Part shown: positions 1 to 7,070 of the stretch, one piece after another
Numbering within the stretch: position 1 is the stretch's first letter
Layout of the letters: each line of letters starts with the position of its first letter
Origin: WRGT01 sp942493035
GTDB lineage: Bacteria; Spirochaetota; UBA4802; UBA5550
Direction: 5' to 3'
DNA: 64,000 nt
Assembly (NCBI GenBank): GCA_942493035.1
Contig: OW818666.1
Span: 4,774,001-4,838,000, forward strand
Position numbers and translations under genes: made by a program
Notes under the pieces: model-generated
What the model was told of the DNA's origin: nothing
What the model saw: the letters and a program-made list of their open reading frames with translations, nothing else
The model's database searches: none

Positions 1-2
1 GG

Positions 3-1250
3 GACCATCCATGCTTTAGCGAAAAGGGGCAGCATACAACAGGGAGAATCCATCTCCCGGTAGCACCGAAGTGTAATATACAGTGCAATTTCTGCGACAG
101 AAAATTTGACTGCGTCAATGAGTCCCGTCCGGGAGTTACAAGCAGCATACTCACTCCGCGGCAGGCTGCTGACTATCTCGAACAGGTGATTGAAAAGATT
201 CCGGCCATTGCTGTTGCAGGGATTGCCGGGCCCGGTGATCCTCTTGCAAATGCAGATGAGACTCTGGATACATTCCGTCTGGTTAGAGAACGTTTCCCTG
301 ACCTCCATCTCTGCATGGCTACCAACGGACTTGAACTTGAAAAATACGCGGAGGATATAGCTTCTGTCGGAGTGAACCATCTGACAGTAACTGTAAATGC
401 AGTTGATCCGGAAATCGGAAGTAAAATTTACTCCTGGGTGCGCTTTGATAAACGGCCGAGAAGGGGAGTCGAGGGGGCCGAACTTTTACTGGAGAAGCAG
501 AAGAGCGGCATACTTAAACTGAAAAAATACGGAGTTACCGTTAAGATCAATACCGTGGTAATCCCCGGTGTGAACGATCATCACGTGTCGGATGTATCGC
601 GTGAGATGTCACTACTGGGTGCGGATGTTCATAACTGTATGCCTCTTTACAGTGTAGAGGGTACACCATTCGAGGGACTAACACCGGTTTCCGCTTCTGA
701 GATGAAATCTATCAGAGAGTCGGCATCGCGTTATCTTTCCCAGATGAGCCATTGCCGTCGATGCAGAGCAGACGCAGCCGGAATGCTGGGGGAATCAAAT
801 CCTGATGAGATAGTAAAACTGCTTAATGATGCCTCCACATGGAAGTACGAGTCCGACAGGCCATTCGTTGCTGTTGCAACAATGGAGGGAATTTTCGTAA
901 ATCAGCATCTTGGAGAAGCTGATGATCTGTGGATATTTTCTTCAACGGATAAAGGTATAGCTCTTGTAGAGAGAAGAAAGACTCCGCCGTCCGGCAGTGG
1001 ACCTGACCGGTGGAACGATATGGCTGATATACTCCATGACTGCAGAGCTGTACTTGTAAGCGGTTCAGGTGAATCTCCGGTAAAGGTTCTGGAATCACGG
1101 GGAATACATGTTATCACCATGGAAGGTCTGGCGGAGGACGGGATGAATTCAATATTCTCCGGCAAAGATGTACCATCAATACTTCTACGTACTCCTGGGA
1201 AGTGCGGTATCGGAAGTTCATGCGGCGGAACAGGGATGGGGTGCGGGTGA
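3..1250 (+). CDS. nifB: Nitrogenase cofactor biosynthesis protein NifB (5' end cut by window)
   Basis: Radical SAM enzyme that builds NifB-co, the iron-sulfur-carbide core used for the nitrogenase FeMo cofactor. The reading frame is open to the window edge, so the ATG at 186 is internal and the true start lies upstream. The frame carries the early NifB motif DHPCFSE at 3-23, then the radical SAM cluster motif CNIQCNFC at 72-95, then NESRPG and GIAGPGDPLAN. A later CRRCRADAAGMLGE stretch matches the NifB cluster-ligand region. After about residue 280 comes a NifX/NafY-type cofactor-binding domain beginning RPFVAVAT, so this is the long, fused form. The product ends in a Gly/Cys-rich tail (CGIGSSCGG). 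It heads a plus-strand run with ferredoxin, modBC and a nifV-like gene, which supports a nitrogen-fixation locus. Confidence 0.96.
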   Translation, partial: DHPCFSEKGQHTTGRIHLPVAPKCNIQCNFCDRKFDCVNESRPGVTSSILTPRQAADYLEQVIEKIPAIAVAGIAGPGDPLANADETLDTFRLVRERFPDLHLCMATNGLELEKYAEDIASVGVNHLTVTVNAVDPEIGSKIYSWVRFDKRPRRGVEGAELLLEKQKSGILKLKKYGVTVKINTVVIPGVNDHHVSDVSREMSLLGADVHNCMPLYSVEGTPFEGLTPVSASEMKSIRESASRYLSQMSHCRRCRADAAGMLGESNPDEIVKLLNDASTWKYESDRPFVAVATMEGIFVNQHLGEADDLWIFSSTDKGIALVERRKTPPSGSGPDRWNDMADILHDCRAVLVSGSGESPVKVLESRGIHVITMEGLAEDGMNSIFSGKDVPSILLRTPGKCGIGSSCGGTGMGCG

Positions 1251-1286
1251 GGGGCCGTCTCAATTCCGATCTCCCGGACATCAACC

Positions 1287-1425
1287 TGCGGCCCCCCAAA
1301 CCCCCCGGAGGGGGGCTTAAAAGAATGTTATTGAAAGGCTGTGTTTTGTAAAACTATTTTGATTTCAAAATCTGAAGTCCCCCTCCGGGGGGTTGGGGGG
1401 CCGGGGGATTTAGGGGGCCGGGAAG
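1287..1425. repeat. GC-rich inverted repeat, C/G-tract palindromes
   Basis: Two C/G-tract segments at about 1290-1317 and 1378-1402 are imperfect reverse complements (GGCCCCCCAAACCCCCCGG against CCGGGGGGTTGGGGGGCC). They could fold as a long stem around a roughly 60-base AT-rich loop. A further GGCCGGGGGATTTA unit follows. The ending resembles the repeats at 26544-26610 and 29645-29760, so I treat it as a dispersed intergenic palindromic repeat that may also act as a terminator after nifB. Confidence 0.6.
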
Positions 1426-1503
1426 TTCGGGGTATGGTCAATTTGAAGTGGAATGGATTTAATTTTTAAGTAAGTAATATAACAGTAATATAGGAGAACA
1501 AAA

Positions 1504-1821
1504 ATGAAAAAACCGGAACATCATATATTTGTCTGCGGAAGCTTTCGCGTTTCCGGGGAAGCACAGGGTATCTGCAATAAAAAAGGTTCAATGGGACTTC
1601 TTCAGTATCTGGAAAATGAGATATCAGACAGAGGGCTTGCCGGTGTAGCGGTGTCGAGTACCGGCTGTCTGAAAGTCTGCGACCGCGGGCCGGCTATGGT
1701 TATATATCCCGGGAACTGGTGGTACGGCGGTATAGAGAGTGAATCTGTAATTGACGATATTCTGGATGCTCTGGAATCCGGTGTGCCGGCTGCTGAATAT
1801 CTAATCGGGTATGATGCTTAA
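1504..1821 (+). CDS. Thioredoxin-fold [2Fe-2S] ferredoxin
   Basis: Small electron-transfer protein of 105 residues. Cysteines sit as C11, C24 and the pair TGCLKVC near residues 61-65, the spacing of the thioredoxin-like (Shethna/NuoE-type) [2Fe-2S] ferredoxins, not the plant type. Such ferredoxins are commonly encoded beside nif genes and may donate electrons to nitrogenase or to cofactor assembly. A clear Shine-Dalgarno AGGAGAA lies just before the ATG. The gene follows nifB after a repeat-rich gap and precedes modB. Cofactor type is inferred from the cysteine pattern; the exact electron partner is unknown. Confidence 0.88.
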   Translation: MKKPEHHIFVCGSFRVSGEAQGICNKKGSMGLLQYLENEISDRGLAGVAVSSTGCLKVCDRGPAMVIYPGNWWYGGIESESVIDDILDALESGVPAAEYLIGYDA

Positions 1822-1894
1822 TTATGAATAAAATCTGTAATACCTACGAAGCATTAAAGGCGGCTTAGAACGGATGTTGATGCAGGGGATCGAT

Positions 1895-2551
1895 ATGATG
1901 CCGTTTCTGGTGAGTATAAAACTGGCCGTGGTAACGACTAGTATACTATTACTGACAGGTATACCTGCCGCGCTTATGCTGGTATATTCTAAATTCAGAG
2001 GAAAAATAATTGCCGAGATAATAATTACTCTTCCCATGGTTCTTCCCCCTTCTGTTCTGGGATTTTATCTTTTGATAATGTTTTCAGGTAAACATGGTAT
2101 TGGTAAGACGGTAGCTGATATTACAGGAATAGAACTTCTTTTTTCATTTGACGGTCTTGTTGCGGCATCGTGCATACATTCACTTCCATATATGATTCAG
2201 CCTCTTAAAGCCGGGATGGCGGGGCTTAATGCTTCAATGATCGAGGCATCGTATACTCTCGGTAAGTCCCGGATATCAACAATATTTAAAGTTATCCTTC
2301 CGAATATAAAAAGTTCAATCTTTACAGGAATACTTATGACTTTTGTACACGTTACGGGTGAATTTGGTGTAGTTCTAATGATCGGAGGATCGATTCCCGG
2401 TGAAACCAGAGTTGCCTCTATAGCTCTGTATGAAAAAGTTGAGATGATGAACTATGTCGAAGCAAATATTTATGCTGCAGTTTTTGTTATAATCAGTGTT
2501 GTAATGATTCTGCTGCTGCAGTTTTTGAAAACAGATCGAAGGGAGTTGTGA
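1895..2551 (+). CDS. modB: Molybdate ABC transporter permease ModB
   Basis: Inner-membrane permease of the binding-protein-dependent type, about 218 residues with five or six hydrophobic segments. The EAA-loop region (EASYTLGKSRISTIFKVILP) and the ending around GEFGVVLMIGG match ModB/CysT-type permeases. ATGs at 1874 and 1880 are also in frame, but AGGGGAT stands about 7 bases before the ATGATG at 1895, so I prefer that start. modC follows after four bases. No modA-like binding protein lies next to it; the 1822-1873 gap only holds a 14-codon frame. Molybdenum supply to nitrogenase is the likely role given nifB upstream. Confidence 0.88.
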   Translation: MMPFLVSIKLAVVTTSILLLTGIPAALMLVYSKFRGKIIAEIIITLPMVLPPSVLGFYLLIMFSGKHGIGKTVADITGIELLFSFDGLVAASCIHSLPYMIQPLKAGMAGLNASMIEASYTLGKSRISTIFKVILPNIKSSIFTGILMTFVHVTGEFGVVLMIGGSIPGETRVASIALYEKVEMMNYVEANIYAAVFVIISVVMILLLQFLKTDRREL

Positions 2552-2555
2552 TGTA

Positions 2556-3257
2556 ATGGAAGTTAAAATTAAGAAAAAACTGAATTCTGCATGGGGGGAA
2601 ATGTTTCTTGATGTTGATTTTGAAATTGAACAGAACTCCTTTGTCGCGGTTACAGGAGCTTCCGGAAGCGGTAAGACAACACTTTTACGATGTTTATCGG
2701 GGCTTGGCGAACCGGACTCCGGTTATATAAGCTTCGGGGGTCAGGTATGGTTTGATTCATCACGAAGGAAATCTCTCCCGACAAGGAAGAGGGAATGCGG
2801 ATTTGTTTTTCAGGACTATGCTCTTTTCCCGAATATGACACTACGCGAAAATATTCTGTACGCGTGCGGGGATAAAAAACGGACTGATGAGTTTATCTCC
2901 ATGGCTGAACTCGACGGAGTTTCAAATATGTATCCCGACAGACTTTCGGGGGGGCAGAAACAGCGATGTGCACTGCTCCGTGCCGTATCGCGGGGTCCAA
3001 AACTTCTTCTGCTGGATGAACCGTTCTCGTCACTTGATGGAGATACTAAAAAAATTTTTCAGAGTGAGCTTATGCGGTGGAAGAGTATTTTCACATTTAC
3101 GGTAATTATGGTATCTCACGACCGGGCCGAAGTGGTAAGGCTTGCGGAGAGAGTAATACATCTGAAAAATGGGCTAGTTGAAAGCGATGTGTCACACAAA
3201 TGGGGATGTCCGGGAATGGCGGCAGTAATACATGCAGCATCAAGGAGAGTGTCATGA
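2556..3257 (+). CDS. modC: Molybdate ABC transporter ATP-binding protein ModC (short form)
   Basis: ATPase subunit partnering ModB. It shows Walker A (GASGSGKTT), Q-loop (VFQDYALFPNMT), signature LSGGQKQR, Walker B (LLLLDEP) and switch histidine (VSHDRAEV), in that order. At 233 residues it lacks the C-terminal MOP (molybdate-binding) domain of the long ModC proteins, so any molybdate feedback must act elsewhere. GGGAG at the end of modB serves as ribosome binding site. Its stop overlaps the next gene by ATGA, indicating translational coupling. Substrate is assigned from the nif context and modB similarity. Confidence 0.85.
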   Translation: MEVKIKKKLNSAWGEMFLDVDFEIEQNSFVAVTGASGSGKTTLLRCLSGLGEPDSGYISFGGQVWFDSSRRKSLPTRKRECGFVFQDYALFPNMTLRENILYACGDKKRTDEFISMAELDGVSNMYPDRLSGGQKQRCALLRAVSRGPKLLLLDEPFSSLDGDTKKIFQSELMRWKSIFTFTVIMVSHDRAEVVRLAERVIHLKNGLVESDVSHKWGCPGMAAVIHAASRRVS

Positions 3258-3655
3258 AAACAGATAATCCTTCATGGAACGAATTTTACAGTCAGGGGAT
3301 TCTCTATATGCGGACAGCGGAAAAGTCGATACGCCGTGCCGAAATATTTACACCGGTGATTATATATAATGTTGCAGCTATTGCTATTGAGAAGCTGCTT
3401 ATGGGAGCATGTCTTTCCCGTGGACAGATGCCGTTCTGTCATACTCTGTCCGGTATGGCTGATTATGCTAAAAATATAATCGGGCTTGATGAACAGCTTG
3501 TAAGTGACATGAATACTATGGACAGTATGCAGATGATCTGCTTTGAAGAGAGTTTTTCTTCAAAAGAACCGGATCTTGAGGATGTCCCTTTTTTTATTGA
3601 TGTAATGAAGCGGGTTTATAATAAAACTGAACTTCATCTTAAAACCGGTATCTGA
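3254..3655 (+). CDS. HEPN-like small protein in the nif/mod operon
   Basis: About 133 residues, mostly helical. Segments AAIAIEKLLMGACLSRG and CHTLSGMADYAK resemble the paired helices of HEPN-domain proteins (a large family of helical nucleotide-binding or RNase-related proteins), but a clear R-x4-H catalytic motif is not evident and no nucleotidyltransferase partner is adjacent. The start is the ATG overlapping the modC stop, preceded by AAGGAGAG; a longer frame from 3200 would intrude into modC. Position between modC and a nifV-like gene suggests a role in nitrogen fixation or its regulation, but function is unknown. Confidence 0.75.
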   Translation: MKTDNPSWNEFYSQGILYMRTAEKSIRRAEIFTPVIIYNVAAIAIEKLLMGACLSRGQMPFCHTLSGMADYAKNIIGLDEQLVSDMNTMDSMQMICFEESFSSKEPDLEDVPFFIDVMKRVYNKTELHLKTGI

Positions 3656-3656
3656 C

Positions 3657-5210
3657 ATGTCCGGGTCAAAAAAGAAAATTATTATACTTGATACAACGCT
3701 TCGTGACGGAGATCAGTCACCGGGATTTGCACTTGGCGCGAATGAAAAAGTCACCATGGCATGTCATCTTGAAAAACTTGGCGTTGACATTATCGAAGCG
3801 GGTTTTCCCGCATCATCACCGGGACAATTTGCCGCAGTACAAAGAGTTGCTGAATCCCTGGAAAAATCAGGTGTATCCGCAATGGCAAGAGCTAACCGCG
3901 ACGATATTAAAAAAGCCGGAAATGCAATTAGAAACGCGAAACAGAGATATATTCACACTTCCATATCAACATCACCAATCCATAGAAGAATGAAACTGCG
4001 TAAAAGCAGAAGTGAGATAATTAAAATTGCAGTGGATGCTGTGCAGTACGCGGCGGAGTACGCCGATTATGTCGAGATAGGCGCTGAGGACGCAACGCGG
4101 ACTGAGCCTGAATTTCTCTCTGAATTCTGCGTTATGGTTACTGATGCCGGAGCGGATGTCGTAAACATTGCAGATACAGTGGGATATATTCAGCCTTCGG
4201 AATTCTATTTAATGATAAGAAAACTTTATGAGGAGGTGAAAGCCTTCCGGACCGGAAAAGCACGGCTCAGCGTACATTGTCATAATGACCTGGGACTTGC
4301 CGTTTCAAATACTCTTTCCGGTCTTACGGCCGGTGCAATGCAGGCTGAGGTTACACTCCTTGGAATAGGAGAGAGAGGCGGGAATACCCCTCTTGAAGAA
4401 CTTGCAGCAGCCCTCATGTCCAGACGTGATTACTACGGGAGCATAAGGACTTCTATAGATATGAAATATTTTTCGAAAGCGGCTTCGGATTTGAGCATCT
4501 TTACCGGTATGTCAATTCCCGCGAATAAACCTGTAGCTGGCAAGAACGCCTTCTCTCACAGCTCGGGGATTCATCAGAACGGGATGCTAACTTCGCCTCT
4601 GACTTATTCGCTTTTATCTCCGGCTGATTTCGGACTGCCACGGCATCGTATTGTCCTGTCCGGTCACTCTGGAATGAGCGGATTAAAAGCGCGGATAAGA
4701 GATCTCACTGGAGACCGGATTCTTATGAGTGACGATACCATTCTTCTTGGAAAGTTTAAACTCCTTGCGGATAATAAGAAAGATGTGTCTGCTACAGAAA
4801 TTCTGACACTGCTCGTCCGGGAGCGGCGCATTGACAGTAATGTATGGAGTCTGACCTCATGTGTATATTCGGTATTACACTCGGGTGAAAATATATATTC
4901 TATTGTGGTTGAGATTTCATCAATTCACGGGGAGCATAAAAAAGCGGAGTCATCTGGTGTTACTAAATGGGACGCGGCAGCAGCTGTATTAAAACTTCTT
5001 TTTACTATTCATCTGAGTATTCTCAGCTATTCTTTTTCCGGGGCAGGCGGAATTACAGGAAATGCTGAATCTTTTTTTATAACTGTAGAATATGAAGGGA
5101 TTATTTATTCAGATGAGTCCTATGGAGATGACGCACTTCTTCTTTTTATAAAAAGTTATCTCAATATTATTAATCAGATATCCGCGAAGTATCAGCTGAC
5201 AGCTCTATGA
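3657..5210 (+). CDS. Homocitrate synthase / 2-isopropylmalate synthase family enzyme (LeuA-type, nif-linked)
   Basis: DRE-TIM metallolyase that condenses acetyl-CoA with a 2-oxo acid. Visible motifs are DTTLRDGDQ (residues 12-20), TSPIH (105-109), EDATRTEP, the metal-binding HCHND (207-211), GIGERGGNTPLEE and NAFSHSSGIHQNGM. At 517 residues it carries a C-terminal LeuA-type dimer/regulatory domain, whereas classical NifV is about 380 residues and lacks it. TSPIH and the overall length look like isopropylmalate synthase. Location directly after nifB-fdx-modBC argues for homocitrate synthesis for FeMo-co. Which oxo acid it uses cannot be settled by eye. It follows the HEPN-like gene by one base. 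Confidence 0.88.
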   Translation: MSGSKKKIIILDTTLRDGDQSPGFALGANEKVTMACHLEKLGVDIIEAGFPASSPGQFAAVQRVAESLEKSGVSAMARANRDDIKKAGNAIRNAKQRYIHTSISTSPIHRRMKLRKSRSEIIKIAVDAVQYAAEYADYVEIGAEDATRTEPEFLSEFCVMVTDAGADVVNIADTVGYIQPSEFYLMIRKLYEEVKAFRTGKARLSVHCHNDLGLAVSNTLSGLTAGAMQAEVTLLGIGERGGNTPLEELAAALMSRRDYYGSIRTSIDMKYFSKAASDLSIFTGMSIPANKPVAGKNAFSHSSGIHQNGMLTSPLTYSLLSPADFGLPRHRIVLSGHSGMSGLKARIRDLTGDRILMSDDTILLGKFKLLADNKKDVSATEILTLLVRERRIDSNVWSLTSCVYSVLHSGENIYSIVVEISSIHGEHKKAESSGVTKWDAAAAVLKLLFTIHLSILSYSFSGAGGITGNAESFFITVEYEGIIYSDESYGDDALLLFIKSYLNIINQISAKYQLTAL

Positions 5211-5241
5211 CAGTATATGTACACCTTAAAATAAGTAATTG

Positions 5242-5274
5242 ATTATTCCCGCCGCCTCTGGCGGCGGGAATAAT
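5242..5274. repeat. Perfect GC-rich palindrome, 15-bp stem (family copy 1)
   Basis: Arms 5242-5256 and 5260-5274 are exact reverse complements around a 3-base loop. The core is CCCGCCGCC/GGCGGCGGG with AT-rich outer ends. It lies between the nifV-like gene and the GNAT gene and could end the nif operon transcript, but no T-tract follows. Similar palindromes occur at 5798, 8924, 51636, 51686 and 58394. Confidence 0.75.
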
Positions 5275-5323
5275 AGATCCTTATCTATTGCTGAAAAATT
5301 TACAACCATAAATGGAGAAGAAC

Positions 5324-5788
5324 GTGAAAGAGAATAAGTCATGTGTAAAAATCAGAAGCGCAGTTTCAGAAGATATTGATATTTTATGTGCGATGCTGGA
5401 GGAGCTTTTTACTATCGAGGATGATTTCACTACCGACACATCTAAACAGCGCGCGGGACTTGACATTCTTATAAACGGAAATACAGAAAGTATAATTTTT
5501 ATAGCTCAATCCGGATCTGAAATTGCGGGAATGATAAATCTGCAGAAAATCGTTTCAACTGCCGCGGGCGGATACTCGGTACTGCTTGAGGATCTTTTTG
5601 TAAAAGCTGAATACAGAAGTATCGGAATAGGTAAAATGCTGATTGATCGGGCTTTACTCTGGGCAAAGAGTGAAGGTGCGTTAAGAATTCAGCTTGCCGC
5701 TGATATACGGAATAAAGTGGCGCTCTCTTTTTATAGTAATAGTGGTTTTAATATAAGCAATATGGTTCTTTATTATAGAACTATATAG
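5324..5788 (+). CDS. GNAT-family N-acetyltransferase
   Basis: Cytoplasmic acyl-CoA-dependent N-acetyltransferase of about 154 residues. The acetyl-CoA-binding motif A is visible as LEDLFVKAEYRSIGIGKML (R-x-x-G-x-G), followed by ALRIQLAADIRNKVALSFYS, which fits motif B with N and Y at expected places. The GTG at 5324 has GGAGA five bases upstream; an in-frame ATG at 5312 has no ribosome binding site, so the GTG is preferred. It is flanked by palindromic repeats on both sides, making it a separate transcription unit. Substrate unknown. Confidence 0.85.
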   Translation: MKENKSCVKIRSAVSEDIDILCAMLEELFTIEDDFTTDTSKQRAGLDILINGNTESIIFIAQSGSEIAGMINLQKIVSTAAGGYSVLLEDLFVKAEYRSIGIGKMLIDRALLWAKSEGALRIQLAADIRNKVALSFYSNSGFNISNMVLYYRTI

Positions 5789-5797
5789 AAACCAGAT

Positions 5798-5846
5798 AAA
5801 AATATATATATCCTCCCCCGCCGACGGCGCGGGGATGTATATATTT
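5798..5846. repeat. GC-rich palindrome with AT flanks (family copy 2)
   Basis: An imperfect palindrome with core CCCCCGCCG/CGGCGCGGGG and outer arms AAATATATA/TATATATTT. It lies between the convergent GNAT gene (+) and the SpoIIE phosphatase gene (-), so it could serve as a shared terminator. Confidence 0.6.
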
Positions 5847-5882
5847 AATTTAAAGCTAAGTAGTTACGGAATTTTCAGATAA

Positions 5883-7070
5883 TCACTTATACTTGATCAT
5901 CAGCATCGACATGTCATCACTCTGGGCCTGTCCGAATCTCCATGTTTTGAGCTCTTCATATAGAATATCCTTAATCTGTTTAAGCTCACTGTTCCTGTAT
6001 TTTTTTGCTATAGAAATCACTCTCGCTTCTCCGAACATTTCGTTGCCGCTACTGCACTGTTCCGGAAATCCGTCAGAGTATGAAATCAGAAAATCATCCT
6101 TTCTGAATACTGTTTTCGATGCAGATGGGGCAATCTCTTTCTGAATTCCAAGAGGGAGGTTCCCGGCTTGATTTTCAAAATTGAAAACTTTCCCGGACTT
6201 CAGCATGTATATCATTGAATGACCCATGTCGTATATTGAAGTCTCACCTGTTAATTCATCTATCTCAATAAAAACCCCGGTAAGAAAAATCTCCCCTTCG
6301 AACAGATCGTAAATGTATGAATTAATCTTCTGTATCAGGGTGCTTATCCCTTTTTCAAAATCATACGCGGCATACATACTGCTCACTGCAACTGAAATAA
6401 GCCCCGCGTTTAAACCCTTTCCCGAAACATCACAGAGAGAAATAAATAGTTTGTTATTGCCGATTCTCTTTTTATAAAGAAAATCACCGCCGGTTTCACC
6501 AGCCATCTCTGTTGAGCCCGATACAGAGATTTTCTCCGTAGTAATTTCAATTTCATCTTTGACAATAGCGGAGTGAATTCTCTGTGCTGCCTTAAGTTCA
6601 CGGGTCATCATATCTGAAAGGAAGAGAACAAGATCGAATGATGATATAACACCTTTAAAATTGTTTTCAGCATCTACCAGCAGATAGAAGCTGTTCTCGG
6701 CAGATTTAAGTGTTTCAGAAATTTCGTCAATCACTGAAAATGTATTTCTTTTGTAATATATCATATCCACGGTTTTAATTATCTCGCGGATATTCCTGTT
6801 CATGTATATCTCTCTGCCGAACTTCTGTCCAATAAGAGCAAAAAGATCGTTTCTTGTAATGATGCCAATTGCCCTTCCATGGGGATCTGTTACACCGATA
6901 GCCTGAAGATCGACGTCATCATTGAAAATATCCGCGACAATATTAACCGTATGTTCGTCTGTTATATAACCCGCCGATGTAACTCTTTTACATATCAGTT
7001 CACCGTTTACTTTTTCCGGTTCAACCGATCTGACTAAGCTCGAGCTGTGCTGCATCGTTTCCGTTTTCAT
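5883..7070 (-). CDS. CBS-domain SpoIIE/PP2C-type serine phosphatase
   Basis: Cytoplasmic phosphatase of 395 residues. Residues about 15-150 form a CBS-domain pair (a nucleotide-sensing module, e.g. GVTDPHGRAIGIITRNDL). The C-terminal 210 residues are a PP2C/SpoIIE domain with metal ligands in GETGGDFLY, LCDVSGKG, SYSDGFPE and AQSDDMSML. Proteins of this type dephosphorylate anti-anti-sigma (STAS) proteins in partner-switching pathways. The start overlaps the end of the upstream sensor gene by 50 bases (a second in-frame ATG lies five codons in), so the two are translationally coupled. Predicted partner is a STAS protein, possibly the one at 53346, but this link is only inference. Confidence 0.9.
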   Translation of the reverse strand: MKTETMQHSSSLVRSVEPEKVNGELICKRVTSAGYITDEHTVNIVADIFNDDVDLQAIGVTDPHGRAIGIITRNDLFALIGQKFGREIYMNRNIREIIKTVDMIYYKRNTFSVIDEISETLKSAENSFYLLVDAENNFKGVISSFDLVLFLSDMMTRELKAAQRIHSAIVKDEIEITTEKISVSGSTEMAGETGGDFLYKKRIGNNKLFISLCDVSGKGLNAGLISVAVSSMYAAYDFEKGISTLIQKINSYIYDLFEGEIFLTGVFIEIDELTGETSIYDMGHSMIYMLKSGKVFNFENQAGNLPLGIQKEIAPSASKTVFRKDDFLISYSDGFPEQCSSGNEMFGEARVISIAKKYRNSELKQIKDILYEELKTWRFGQAQSDDMSMLMIKYK

